The notes under the pieces were generated by a model. That model worked only from the letters and a program-made list of their open reading frames with translations, was not told the DNA's origin and did no database searches. The position numbers and the translations under genes were made by a program. A stretch of DNA of 64,000 nucleotides from Fennellomyces sp. T-0311 (lineage: Eukaryota; Mucoromycota; Mucoromycetes; Mucorales; Lichtheimiaceae): positions 868,001 to 932,000 of the forward strand of contig JALLLT010000003.1 of assembly GCA_025266875.1 (NCBI GenBank). Direction: 5' to 3'. Below, piece after piece: positions 25,198 to 37,532 of the stretch (the stretch's first letter is position 1; the number at the start of each line of letters is the position of its first letter).

Positions 25198-27187
25198 ATG
25201 CACGAAATTCAAAGCCGAGACCCATCGGAGCCTCTTGACCATATGCCATATCTTGCCCCCAAGTTATTATACACGTTCCTGTTTGCATGTCAAGGCTCAG
25301 CACCCGTATATCTCGCTCTTTTCTACTCATCGCAACTCGGCCTGAAAAGTGATCAGATTGGTCTACTTGTTGCCATTGGTAAAAGCACAAAGAACTAGAT
25401 CGGGGATTGGTTTCTTGGCGAGTGTGAGATTCTCACCATTGTCTTGTAGCACCGTTCATATCCGCCATTGCTTGCCCATTATGGACAGCGATTGCCGACA
25501 AGACCAAGACTCACCGGTATATCATGTGCATTGTCCATACACTGGCCACACTCGCGATCGTGAGCGTTATGGGTATATCCGTCGCGGTGCAGCATGCTGA
25601 GCCGGCGACAGAGCGGAGTAAGCTTACAGTGACCCTGGTGACCATCACATCCGTATGTTTCGCTTTCTTTGGCGTTCCGGTCGGCCCGCTGGTGGATGGT
25701 GGCGTATTGAAGATCTTGGGCCGAAACAAAGATCAGTATGGTAAGAAAAAAAGGAGCCGTGGTGTATCGTAAGGGCGCTGATGGCTGGAATAGGTCGTCA
25801 ACGCATGTTTGGCTCGATATCGTTCGGTGTCGCATCGTCGCTGGTCGGTTTCATCACTGACTGGACAAGCGATATGAACGCCATCTTTTATGTTTACGCC
25901 ATCTCTGCAGTTTGCTTCATTGTCGTGGCCGGAAGCACTCAATTCAAACCCGAAAAGCTGGACACCTTTGCCAGAAGACCGTTCCTCCAACAACCGGCAA
26001 ATCCGCTGATCCCGAGTCGAAGCAAAGCCCCCGTGCCATTCGCTTCGTCCTCAACCAGCACCGCACATTCCGGTAGCAGTGATGGAAGCGACGGTCCTGC
26101 GTCCGATGGCAAGCTGCATCGGAAAGTCAAACAGTTCCAGCTCGACTACACCGCGTATGACGAGAGCTTCATGGAGGACGAGGATGAGGCGTTGCAGATA
26201 CGACAGAATGAAATCCAGCGACTTATCCAGTTTGCAACAGAGTCGAGCATCATTGAAGCAGTCAACCTATCCAATCCCCCGGCTTCGAGACGACGGCATT
26301 CGGGCGTCAACTTGGACGAAGTGGCCACCGCAACAAGACAGCCATCAAATCTGATCGAGCTTTTGAAGCAGCCTCATGTGCTCCTATTTTTTATGACCAT
26401 GATGTTGATGGGTGCCTCGCTGAATATGGTGATCAGCTTTCTATTCATTTTCCTCAAGCAAGATCTCGGTGCCAGCTCCTCAGTCGTTGGCCTTACAGGT
26501 CTCGTCGGATCCGTCACTGAACTGCTCTTCTTTTTCTACTCACGAGACGTAAGTTGCATGGGAGAGAGCCACTATGAACACAAACTCAAGGCCATCGACT
26601 CTAGCTTATCCGCCTCTTCGGCATCAAAAGTCTCATCATCCTTGGCCATGTTCTGACGATCATCCGGGTGTTTTCGTATACAATACTTCCAAAGGGTCCT
26701 AGCGGTGCCAACATTGCACTTGTATTGCACTTGTTGAATGGTGTTGCATTTTCAGCGCTATGGGGCGCTGGTGTAGTCCAAGCAGACGAGCTTGCCCCGC
26801 CATCTCTGCAAGCGACATCCCAAGGTAACTACACAGGTTTTCCGATAAACTAGAAAGTAGACTTATCCATCCACCTTAGGCTTACTGGCTGCAATGTATG
26901 CCGGTGTGGGCGCTGGTCTTGGTAGTTTGATGGGAGGCGTCATTTATGAACGTGCTGGTGCGAAATCCATGTTCTATGCGGCTATCGGATTGACATCATT
27001 GAGCTTGGAGCTTTACCTTGAAGCAAATACCAGATGGGGCATTTCGGATATGGCCAGATGGACGTACCGGATGACAGTACGAATGTATAATTGGACTCAA
27101 CATGCACGTGGCCGAGGCCGAGCTGTGCCTCGGTGGAGTGGAGCACGACGAGAAGGACGAATTCGTCTCAGCGGCAGTGATGATTAG
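25198..27187 (+). CDS. MFS_1-like membrane transporter (MFSD6-type)
   Basis: Exons 25198..25378, 25450..25740, 25794..26548, 26605..26824 and 26880..27187 give 584 residues. The N-terminal half has the sequence style of the MFS_1_like group (PKLLYTFLFACQGSAPVYLALFYSS, PFISAIACPLWTAIADK, then KDQYGRQRMFGSISFG). It is followed by a long polar, serine-rich cytoplasmic loop (about residues 215-340, with acidic and glutamine runs) and a second set of hydrophobic segments ending with AMYAGVGAGLGSLMGGVIYERAG. The C-terminal tail is basic (RGRGRAVPRWSGARREGR). Substrate unknown; nucleoside or sugar transport has been proposed for relatives but cannot be read here. All intron phases close cleanly. Confidence 0.82.
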
Positions 27188-27510
27188 GTGTACAAATCAC
27201 CACAACACACTTGTACATATACACAGCACATACACACAAACACACTTGTTTTTGCTTACATGGTTTTCCATCTTACCTTGCCCGGATACCTGCCTATCCT
27301 AATCAAACACAACTCTGGATAAGCCCCATTTCACGTGATTTAGAATATATACTTTAGATATCGTTTAGCAGATACCATTCTTTTGTACGTACATCCCAAT
27401 AATGAGCACGACTACGTTTTCTTTCTAATAGGGCAATGTGATATCTTCTACTTTTTATTACAATATAAAAGGGATATAATTATAAGAGCGGTATACAATG
27501 TGTTCAATAA
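27188..27510. other. convergent 3' spacer, MFS / HET gene
   Basis: AT-rich 323-bp spacer with a short CA-rich run near 27220-27245. It receives transcription from both sides. No gene seen. Confidence 0.5.
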
Positions 27511-29061
27511 CTATGCAATAACAAACGATCCGACATTGGTTTGTGTAAACTCGCTTAATCCAGCCCTTCTTCTGTAGTAAAACACTCGGCATCGCACGAA
27601 AAGAATGCCAATTGCCTTGTATTGCGCACCATTTTGTCGTATCACCGGGAAAAGCCTTGTGCTATTACTTCCTTCCCACTTGAATGGCATATCCAGCACG
27701 AGGCATTCGCTGCATTCCTCAGTTAGTGACATAAAGGTGACAGGATTGTCTGTTCCAGGAGGGATTTCTCGTGACATGAACCCTTTGGTTATCTTCTCCT
27801 GATTCTTGACTGATGCTAACTCTCTAATATAATGAGTAAACTCCAGTCCTCCATCGACAATGAATCGCGACAATTTTTCGTTCTCTGTTGGGAAATGTTG
27901 GGGGGAGACGGAGATGTAGCCGCAATTGACGCGCATCTGAAAGCTGTCCTTCGTATCGATTGAAAAGTAATCCTGAGGGGTTTTGAGAGTGGTGCGAGCC
28001 GCATCCTGAACATGGGTGCCACCTATTCCAGTCCATGACGGAAGAGCATAAGAACCTCGCATCGTATGCTTATATTCGAATCGTGGTTTGCCAAAGCACA
28101 AAACACTTAGGTCATTTTCCAGGAGATTGGCATAAAACTCGTTCATAACGGTCATGATAGGACGGTCGTAATTGACATCAATATCGATAATCCCGGCATA
28201 AACGTTGGCAAGGGCGTATACGCGATCGTGTTCCTTGGTTGTATATCGTGCATGGGCATGCCGTAAAACAGTATTAGCTGAAGGTGTTCCAGCAGGCCAT
28301 AGTACCATCAAATCCTCCAACCATGCCATAGAAGCTGAAAGGAAGAATCCTCCACCCAAGAGGACGCGCGCACCGAGCCAGAGATGGGCATTCTTACCAA
28401 CAAACACGATATGATTGGACATAATTGCCTCCTCAAGCGTCCACATGCGTTTGAACCATTCTGAATTGCAAATTGCTTGAATGCACTTTTCAATTGCTGC
28501 ACGTTCGCTGAAGTGTTCGTTTTTGACGACCCGTGCCAAGTTTTTTAGACCGCTTGTCCAGCTTACTTTCTTGATTCCATCCGGGACGGACATTTCGGGT
28601 ATCATGGCAACAGCAAATCTGGCATTGCGATAAATTTCGTGCATTTGTTTGATTTCGGTATGTTTCTTGATCTTGTCCGTCTGATCAATGCACATTTTGT
28701 CGTACCAGATATACTCGATGTCAAAATCCTTGCAGAGCTGCTGGATAAGGCCTTCGAACTTGACATGTTTAATTCCTTGATCGAAGAACGTGGTATCTTT
28801 GCCTTTTGTGTTGTAAATGATTTTATGTTGTCCGTTATCAATGCATTCGTATTCGCCATTTTCGCCTTGAATGAGATCTCCAGAGTAGTTCCAAGAGTAT
28901 GATAGGGTACAATAGCCATTTTTAGCATCTGTGCCAGGAACACGCGCCATATCGGATACGCGAACTAGCCACGTGGGTCGAAATTCGTCGGTGGAAGTTA
29001 TCGTAAATGGAGGACGATCATATATAAGTGACATTTGACCACTAACGTAAGTCATGTACAT
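27511..29061 (-). CDS. HET-domain (heterokaryon incompatibility-type) protein 1
   Basis: A single exon of 516 residues with no intron. Three blocks of the HET domain are visible: GYCTLSYSWNYSG (49-61), IEYIWYDKMCIDQTDKIKK (115-133) continuing to QMHEIYRNARFAVAMIPE (139-156), and SEWFKRMWTLEEAI (200-213). They are followed by the downstream string EHDRVYALANVYAG (277-290) also typical of HET proteins. In ascomycetes this domain triggers programmed cell death when incompatible nuclei meet, and many members have roles nobody has tested. The rest of the protein has no recognisable partner domain (no NACHT, ankyrin or WD40) and no membrane segment. It is clearly paralogous to the gene at 44390-45949, with the shared opening FRPTWLVRV. 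Domain call strong, function unknown. Confidence 0.85.
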   Translation of the reverse strand: MYMTYVSGQMSLIYDRPPFTITSTDEFRPTWLVRVSDMARVPGTDAKNGYCTLSYSWNYSGDLIQGENGEYECIDNGQHKIIYNTKGKDTTFFDQGIKHVKFEGLIQQLCKDFDIEYIWYDKMCIDQTDKIKKHTEIKQMHEIYRNARFAVAMIPEMSVPDGIKKVSWTSGLKNLARVVKNEHFSERAAIEKCIQAICNSEWFKRMWTLEEAIMSNHIVFVGKNAHLWLGARVLLGGGFFLSASMAWLEDLMVLWPAGTPSANTVLRHAHARYTTKEHDRVYALANVYAGIIDIDVNYDRPIMTVMNEFYANLLENDLSVLCFGKPRFEYKHTMRGSYALPSWTGIGGTHVQDAARTTLKTPQDYFSIDTKDSFQMRVNCGYISVSPQHFPTENEKLSRFIVDGGLEFTHYIRELASVKNQEKITKGFMSREIPPGTDNPVTFMSLTEECSECLVLDMPFKWEGSNSTRLFPVIRQNGAQYKAIGILFVRCRVFYYRRRAGLSEFTQTNVGSFVIA

Positions 29062-30958
29062 GATGTATTAATAATATGCGGGTTGAAAACTGCGGACATG
29101 TTCGAAAGCAAAGCGGAAAATCGAAACAGTTATTGTTAGACAATTCGATATCTTGATTACTATGTATGTACTACGACCTTTTCTTCCAGACTTACTTGAT
29201 GGGTTTCGTCGTACTGCTATTCAAAACCAGCTTAAACTGTGTGTTTATCAATAATGAGTTACCGAGGGGAAGGGAAGTAATGATAAATAAAGAGGATGCC
29301 GCCGAGCGAACTCTGGACCTTTTAAGAACAAGCAATGGTAAAGGAGCAGGTACACTCCTTTAAAATTTTAGTTGAAATATATTTGCATATGCTGTTTGTA
29401 CTACCGACTACGAGGAGTAGCGCCACATCAACTTATTTCTAGCTGTGGAAATGGACAACGAGCTCACATACTAAATTTATATGTTTACAATTGCAATGAA
29501 ACGCGTTTGCGGTATCTGATTTGTAGATCATCACCTTTATGGTGTTCAATATACTGGCTAGGCCAGCCATATTTAGCTGGGTAAGAAATGGTCACTTACA
29601 ATTTGACCATTCTGGATTGTATTGTATTGAGAAGAGAAACGTATAGATGGTAGCACACGAGCATCGTCAATTTTGTGTCACTTTTCCGTCATTAGCTTAT
29701 GCCACTTGCCGAGAGCATCATATTTTTCTTTCGAAATGAGCATCTCGGTATCAATCAGTTGTTTCATACGCGGTTGGGCAAAATCAAGTACGTAATCTTC
29801 CAAGCTTATTGTTGGTGCGAAAAAACAGGACGAATATCCAATATTGGCAAATCTTTCGACTTACACAAATTTAGGTTACGTGAAACATGTTTCTGACAAT
29901 AAAGAAGGTTTTGGTGGCCAATAACGGTGCTTATGCACTTCCAGTATTATTGCTATATAAAAATTTTCTTTTGAACCCAAAAAGCTAAAATCATATCCTT
30001 TCATGCACACCTATTTATGAAAAACGAGAATGCTTGAGAAACGCTAGATCATTTGAAAGGCTGTAAAGTGTAATACTGCGCAAAACGTAATCTGACTCTT
30101 TAAAGTTCGCCATGTCATCATGTACGACCATTACTAGAATAGTTAATGAAGCGCTAGTTTGCCGTCACCATCTTCGCCTTGATTTTCCTGGACGTACGTA
30201 CATAGAGCAATTAGAGAACATGCCATTAGAGTACCTATAATTGCGCTGCTAACCTTTGCCACTACTTTATATCCCAGAAGGTATACAATTCCATTGGTTA
30301 ATCTAAGTTCTACTTTCGATATATATTGAGTTGTGCTGCGCCATGTGCACAAGTTGTACGCTTTTCCGTTTTTCCTCTCTAAAAGCAGCTCAATTACTTA
30401 AGTACCAGAACAGATAAAACATTAACATAATTCGTCAGATAACGTACCTATGTTGGCAATTTTACAGCAACTAACACATTCGGTACAATATAATTGTATA
30501 TACCATAAACTTGGGTAAATATAGCCGCCGGGCTAAATGTATAACGAATTGTAAATAGCCATAGTTTGACTTCCCATGTATAATCTTAAGACTGTGGTAG
30601 AATACTTCAGTATGAGTCAAAACTCTTCTCATAGATGTTGGCGCATGCCCATCATTCCTTTTGAATTACATATGTCCCACTTAATATATATCCCTAAGTT
30701 GAAAAGTTATAAATCTATTGTGGAGGATATTAGACCTACTCTTATAGGTATATGATCTCTTCTTTGCGGTACTAGGTTTAAGGTAAAAAAAAGCATAGAT
30801 GTATAGAGACCGTGCCTGAAAAAACCCAGAAAGTGAAAAAAGACAGGTTGATGTGGAAAAAGAAAGAAAAAAAACATATACGGAGAACAGTACAGGTCGA
30901 AAAGACGAGACGAAGAAAGGGAAGTGTTATGAGTTCCCTGAATCTCACGCAATTATAT
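29062..30958. other. gene-poor AT-rich region
   Basis: About 1.9 kb downstream of nothing obvious and upstream of the HET gene, whose promoter it contains. Small open frames (for example 29699-29896) have no similarity I recognise. Purine-rich runs occur at 30785-30935. Nothing supported as a gene. Confidence 0.45.
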
Positions 30959-31260
30959 GCGGTATCCTGGGTCGGCTGGGGGTGCAGCTTGTAATGCCTC
31001 CTCCGGCGCCGGTTCGTCTTCTTGATCTTCGTTGTCGCTAGATATCCCTAACGTATACTTTTCTAATCCTGCTCTTCGGATGCTTACATATTATATTAAT
31101 TGGAGCAATAATGACAAACTACGACAATGTGAATATTTTATTTGCTATACGTACCAAAGATTTTGACGTATGTGGAGTAATTTAAACTTGCCACACCAGT
31201 ACATTAAAAAGTCCACGGCGCCGATCGAGGTAGACCTCGGAAACGCTGTTCATTTTAATG
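30959..31260 (-). pseudogene. possible Hsp90-like relic (middle-domain scrap plus acidic tail)
   Basis: Two minus-strand fragments lie in the right order for an Hsp90 gene. One (about 31245-31155) reads FRGLPRSAPWTF then KFKLLHIRQNL, which loosely matches the middle-domain FRxLLFxPxRAPFDLF and NIKLYVRRVFI strings. The other (31079 down to the stop at about 30959) reads a 39-residue tail with LGISSDNEDQEDEPAPEEA, similar to the acidic C-terminal tail. Several hundred residues that should lie between them are missing. The similarity is weak and by eye, and an unrelated acidic exon remains possible. Confidence 0.3.
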
Positions 31261-33214
31261 AGAATGAAGTAATCGAAAAACATGCAGGTCCAATCGGTGA
31301 ATCATAGACCTTGTAAAACTGTGAAATATCAATGTATTTAACTTCCATGAGACAAAAGAATACCGACGACGGTAGAAGCACTTAGTAACCACGTTGAAAT
31401 CCCGACACAGTTTCATATTATGCTGCTGCGCGCTTACTGTGGCTGTGTTAACTCTTACTCTCCAGCTTTCATTTTGTCGACTAGGTAAGTGATCGTGCCT
31501 TCTCTCTTCTACAGCATGCTGGTGGGCTTTTAATCGCGGTGAAAGTGCTTGTTCCGTCGTGAGAGCACTATTACGAGGCTCATTGCTTCAGGTGCTGGCG
31601 CTGCTTGCTGTAGCCACTCACTTCGTCTCTCTAATTGTGCTATCATATCGCATATCCAACGAGCACGTACTCACTGTGCCTGCTGTCTACTCTGTTGTTT
31701 GGCGCATTTTGCACATCTCAATCTATCTATTTACACAGATTCCCACGGTCAACACTAATTATTCTATTATACTTGTACACTTTGCACATCTTGACCTTAC
31801 ACTCAGAGTCTTTCGAGATACACTTTCACATTTACAAAATATCTTCTATACGACTTGCTACTATCACAGTCTGATTTTCATAACCCAGATGAACGAAGCC
31901 CCCGAAATAAAGTAGTTAACTTGACCTCAATTATCTTGGTTATACCTTGTCAGAGACCCAAGTCAAAGGCTTACATCTTTATTTGGTTAACTCGCTCTTT
32001 CTATTTCTCTTATTATAACCCAATTAGTAGACCCTGATTCACGCTGAAGATTCTTTTTATACAAACAGTCTCCTTTCACAACAGCGTACCATATGCAACG
32101 AAGCTTACAAATGTATGCTTTCCCAGATAAAATGTGCAGCGAGGGTATGGTTGAATTTGAATCGTCAAGCGCGTTGTCAAGTGGCTACCAACAGCAAACA
32201 GGCATGACGTACTTTCGAAAGTTCCGACGAAGTGGGATCGAAAGCACGGCCGGGCTTGTGCTATGCACATAATGTGTGTTGGGTCTCCCACTTGTAATTT
32301 CGGCCAAGAATCATATGACATAATTTTTTGCATGTTAGTTACCCCGGTTTCATTTTTTTTACCCACCTATCCGTGAAGTTCGGCCCGAGGATGGAATCTA
32401 CCAAAGGTGCCACAGAAACTAATCGATAGATCAACATCCTTAATAGGCATTAATACAGAAGCTAAACTTGAATATACTTACATAAAAGCTATTACCAAAT
32501 TGATACATAGTGCTTTTCTGAAATGAAATAAGCGAGAAGCATATCACTTTTATGAACTAGTTATGTTCGAACCACTATGCATCGCAGGAGCGTTTATGTG
32601 AAGGCATAAGCTCTCTACCACGCCGCTGTTCTATATTTATCATGTCAAAACTTTGGCATCGGCTTAGAGTAACATTGATTCTGAGAAGACGTTATTTAAG
32701 TGTCAGTTAGAAGTACATAGCACCAATATTAAACTCGAGAAACAGCCACTCGAAACTGACTAACTTTATCTGCCGAGCCCCATATGCACAACTGTTTGCT
32801 TTGCTATGCAGACGAGCCAACAGAATTTGAGCTCAAAAGTGGCTTCATTTAATTGGGGGTTTCCTTGCCACAAATATATTAACAAGTAACCGCTTGTCTG
32901 TCATAACTAATAACCGGAAGCCAGCGGCATGATACGTAATTTGCTCATTGTACTCCATGGTAACTGGTGTTTCTTAGTAACACCTTCCATGTACATTGTC
33001 GTCGGTAACTTGGCATGGAAAACTGTTTACCCTCGTCGGCGATAGCTCTAATATAGTTATTTGTGCCAACAAAGGCATCAGCCTCATTCTGTCAGACGTA
33101 CAATATTTCCGAAAAGCAATGTCGTTATTCATAAAAGTTAATGTCGCCGGCAAGATATTTATAATACAAAATATACAGTGATTTCGTTTTGCGAAACTAC
33201 AGAGTTTTTGACTA
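31261..33214. other. gene-poor region
   Basis: About 2 kb. The longest open frame (31559-31915) is hydrophobic with no start context or relatives that I recognise. Pyrimidine-rich sequence at 31430-31760 could be a promoter/leader or an old LTR, but no matching second copy or terminal repeat was found. Confidence 0.4.
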
Positions 33215-33570
33215 GCGACATTACTTTTTGGACACGGTACCTTGGTATCCTAAGGGAATGCTTAGCTCATCGCTAAATTCTTCATTATGCCATATATGGA
33301 TGTTTTGAGTTGCTACCGCTTCAAACGTTTGCAAAGCCAAAGTGTCACAATGCTCGGATACCAAAGGAATAGAGAACAGCCGATGATACGCATGCAACAG
33401 ATGCTGCCCTGTTTAGTATTTTTGAACAACCGTGAAGATGGATACATACGATATATCTAATTCAGCTTCTAACCTTGTCTCGTTTTGTTCGATAATATCT
33501 ATGTAGTCATATATATCCCAGCAATTGAGTTCTCGTGTGATTTTGGAGCAGCCAGCGTTTGGTGCCTGAC
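33215..33570 (-). pseudogene. unidentified coding-like segment
   Basis: On the minus strand two open stretches with protein-like composition abut a possible intron. The upstream one (about 33568-33430) contains ITRELNCWDIYDYIDIIEQ. After a plausible GTATGT...CAG intron comes a stretch ending at the TAA near 33220 that contains LFSIPLVSEHCDTLALQTF and NIHIWHNEEFSDELSIPLG. The junction does not keep the frame cleanly and no start was found, so this may be a relic. I do not recognise the family. Confidence 0.25.
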
Positions 33571-34239
33571 CTCAGTTATGGTGACACAGAAAAGCGGACC
33601 TCTTTGAACGCAAAAACATCTGTAGCATAAACAATCAAATAGTAACATCATATCAACAATAATGATCTCACGACAAATGAAAAACTTGCAGCTTTTTATC
33701 AAGCAGACCAAATAGGAAAGGTGAGCTTGATCCATTGAATGCACTTATTCAACTTGAAATTTTGGGATGATGACATACTGCGACACCAGCAGATTGGGAA
33801 AGGTAACCCGAATTGGACAATTCCGGATCATTAGGGAACGGATCTATTTTCGACTACCAATAGTTATAATTCCCGACGTTTTGAACTTGTTGGCTGCGAC
33901 AGGTACCAGATCCAGTAAACTTTAAAATACCCAAAAATAATCTATGAAATTCAATTCGCCACAACACTGTGTAGATTTGAAGCTGATACTCATTAACAAT
34001 ATGGAAACTGTTTTTTGTACTTAGTAAAAGAATATCATAAAGCAAAAAGTTTATTGGTTGGTCCTAAACTATAAGTAGTTTTATTTTCCCGCTACAGAAT
34101 AGTTTTCCGAAGAGTCGTGCGCCACATCTGCTTTTTGGTGATATAGCCATTTCGGTAAACAATACTTCGCCCTAACGGACTGAGCCCTGTCATCACCGAT
34201 GGCTAAGCCTATAAAGCTTACAAAGATCGCTAAAAAGTC
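33571..34239. other. upstream region of the subtilase gene
   Basis: AT-rich, no coding seen. Probably the promoter region of the secreted protease. Confidence 0.4.
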
Positions 34240-34247
34240 TATATAAA
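34240..34247 (+). promoter_or_regulatory. TATA box of the subtilase gene
   Basis: tatataaa lies 72 bp before the start codon at 34320, a normal distance for a fungal TATA element. Inferred from sequence and position only. Confidence 0.45.
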
Positions 34248-34319
34248 CGACCCCACAATTTATGTTTTACTGTCGATTTTCTATACACTAGTTCAAAGAT
34301 CATATATTGCTCTTTTAAT

Positions 34320-37291
34320 ATGCATCTACTAACAGCTCGTTACATTGGACTTTTACTTCTCTTAGTCACTGCTGGCTTTGCTAGTGCATTGTCAAAGAGA
34401 AGCGCCTCTACACATACCCGATTACCTGGCCGCTATTTGATTGAATTCGATAGCAACGATGCCCAGCGTGACAGTCAAGCTCTTTTGCACTATCTGACAA
34501 ATAAGTTTTCTGATGTTGGATTCTCCGTTCCTCGTGTATTGAATTATGACCTTATGCGCGCTGCTACTTTACAAATTGACGCCACCAAGGGACATTTGCA
34601 TGATGAAGTTCTTGATGCCGTTTCTGGTTTTGGTCCGACGACTAAGGTGTATCCGGTTCACGCCATCTCACGTCCCATGCAAGTTCCTGGCGATTTCCAA
34701 GCACCGACTAGTCTTCCCAATGCCACCTTGTTAATGGCGCATTCCATGACTCAGGTGGATCGCATTCACAATGAACTCCACAATACCGGCGAAGGCATTT
34801 TCATTGCCATTATTGATGATGGTATGTATGAATATGATTTTCCATTCTCGCAGCTCTATTAAAGTGTAATGCTTCTGATAAATAGGTATCGACTACTTGC
34901 ATCCGGCATTAGGAGGTGGCTTTGGTGAAGGTTATAAAGTTCGCTATGGACGCGACATGATTGGCGTTCCCCATATTACATTTGATGCTGCTGGCAACGA
35001 TAATGCGGCTATCGACGATGACCCTCTTAACGACTGCGCAGCTTATACGCCAAATGATTCAGGTAAATTGCTTAAACATGTCTCTTACTTGGTTCATAAC
35101 ACCTTACCATAGGTCACGGAACACATGTTGCCGGTATTATTGGTGCTCAAGCCGAGGTATGCTTCAACATATATCTTTATCAACATTCATTAATGAAAGG
35201 CCTCCTCTACAGAACTACACAGGAGTAGCTCCAGGTGCAACCCTGGGAATGTGGCGCGTGTTTGACTGCGATGGTGGTACTACAGAAGACGCCATTGTTG
35301 ATGCCATGCTGGATGCATTCCATATGGCACCGCGTCCTGATATCATTTCAATGAGCTTGGGCAATTCTAATGGCTGGTCTGAATTTATTACCTCCGTTAC
35401 TGCCGAACGAATTGCTGCTTCAGGAGTAATTGGTACGAGTTCGCTTACTGTATTGCCAGCGCCCAAATTTACTAAGTTTATACGATATAGTGGTTGCTGC
35501 AGCTGGAAATGAGGCCCGTAATGGCGCTTTCACTGCAAACTCACCATCGGTTGGAAAAGGTGTCGTCTCTGTAGCTTCAATTGATAACAGCTACACGCTG
35601 TCCAAAGTATTCCACATAACTGGCGTCGAGGAACTATTCTGTAAGTTTGCTCTACTTGACTTTCACTTACAAAACATATTAACAACGATTACTAGTGTAT
35701 GACACTCTCAATGGAACTGTGGGTGAAGTTCCTGATGGCCAAGTGATCTATGCCGGTCATTCAGGCGCCTGCGCATCTTCCGGTATTCCTAGCGATGTCC
35801 GCGGCAAAATTGTTCTGGTTGAGCGTGGTAACTGTGAAGATGCCATCAAAGTAGCAAACCTTGAGCATGCCGGTGCAGTTGGTGTTTTGCTTCAATATGA
35901 ACGTGAAGTCGCAGCCGAAACCGAAGACCCTGATGTATCTGGAGCCTTGATCCCAGTGGACGCTATTAGTTACCAAACTGGTACCGCGGTTCTCCATTCA
36001 ATCACACACAACAGCGTTGCTCAGATTGTTAAGACTGCTACCGTGGTCCCCGTACCAACAGCTGGCCAAGTGTCGTCATTCTCAAGCGTGGGTCCATCGT
36101 ACGAAAATGATTTAGCTCCGAATATTGCCGGTATTGGTGGTGAAGTGTATTCAACTTATCCCCGTTTCCGCGGAAGCTGGAAAGCCGACAGTGGTACATC
36201 GATGGCTACGCCCTATGTATCTGGCGCATTCGCACTTTATTTGAATGCAGTGGGTCAAAACCGTCCTTCGCCTCAGTATATCCTGGAACAGTTCCAAAAT
36301 TATGCTCACAAAGCTTTGGTTCCTGCTGAACATGATTATATTGATTCGCCTTACCGCCAGGGTGCAGGTCTTATCCAAGGTACTTTATCATACTTGCTTT
36401 AGTCCTTTTCAGATGCTAATAATTTAATACCACATAGTGTATGATGCAATTTATGAGAAGGTCCATGTATCCCCAGGTAGCATTGCTTTCAACGACACGG
36501 CCAATCTGCGTAGAACACAGACGTTCACAATCACCAACAACGGCGATTCCATTGTCTCATACGAATTTACAAACAAGGCCAGCGTATCCATCAACCCCTA
36601 CAATATCTCTATGGGGTATCAATTTGCTGAACCGTGCACTCTTGGTGCTGACGTTGCTCGATTACGCTTTTCACAAAAGACCATCAAAATTGCACCTGGT
36701 GCAAGTGCTTCCATTAGCGTCACCGTGATCCCTCCCGAAACTGATCCAAAACTTCACGTCATGTATGGTGGCTATATCGAGCTCAAGAATACCGTACCAA
36801 ATCAAAAGGATATCACTCTCCCTTACATTGGTATCGTTGGCAATCAACGGGACTTGCCAATTTTCGGCAACGATTCACCGGCTATTACAGATTCTGTGGA
36901 TCCTAATTTCGCTTATACCGAAACCTATCCTCTCACATATGACCGAAATGATTCCCGCACGCAACCTAACATCGCATTGTCGTTGATCACCCCGAGCAAG
37001 CTTATCGAGTTTCCACTTTATGATCACCAGGGACAGGAATTGGGACTTGCTCTCGCGCATAGTGTATACAATCCTCGTGCTACCAACGAGGCAACATACA
37101 CTTATTTTAGTTGGGATGCAACCTATCGTTCACGATCTGTGGGTTTGGTTGCTGACAAGGATAAGCCTACAAAGACTGAGGTGGCTCCAGGTGTATACAG
37201 CATCGGTGTCCGTGCACTGAAACTCCTTGGCGATATCAATAATCCAAATGACTGGGAGGTCTGGGTCTCAAGTCCTATCACGGTGATATAG
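34320..37291 (+). CDS. secreted subtilisin-like serine protease (S8) with PA and C-terminal Fn3-like regions
   Basis: Seven exons (34320..34821, 34886..35062, 35113..35156, 35213..35432, 35491..35640, 35696..36379, 36438..37291) give 876 residues. A signal peptide (about 1-23, hydrophobic core then ASA) is followed by a propeptide. The catalytic triad is visible: Asp in IIDDGID (about 166), His in GHGTHVAGI (about 228) and Ser in DSGTSMATP (about 533); the oxyanion Asn is in AAAGNEA. A protease-associated (PA) insert lies between His and Ser (about 375-490). The last 300 residues are beta-rich, as in large minor-extracellular-protease-like subtilases. It should act outside the cell in protein breakdown. 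The small third exon (44 nt) bears most of the GHGTHVAG motif. A TATA box precedes the start. Identification is secure; the specificity is unknown. Confidence 0.92.
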
Positions 37292-37532
37292 TTGTACCTA
37301 TCTGTATGAAATGCTTATTGTACATACATATATATCCAAGGGCTGAGTACATAATTATACGGATGTTGTATAATAATAAACTTGTATTTATTTAACATTA
37401 CCTCAAATGACAAATTCATTGACGCTGCCCAAAACAAAATGGATGGTTGAAACCAGGTGAAATGAGCATTGTGTATTTGATTCATCATCAATGAACGAGT
37501 ATTAGAAATAAACTGTAGATGAATAAATCTTT

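Noticed and set aside
27511..27802. Short plus-strand frames over the 3' end of HET gene 1
   Set aside because: They are antisense shadows of the intact HET reading frame.
31430..31920. Pyrimidine-rich segment with long frames, considered as a solo LTR or a small membrane protein
   Set aside because: No TG...CA ends with target duplication, no second copy, and the translations are not protein-like beyond hydrophobic bias.
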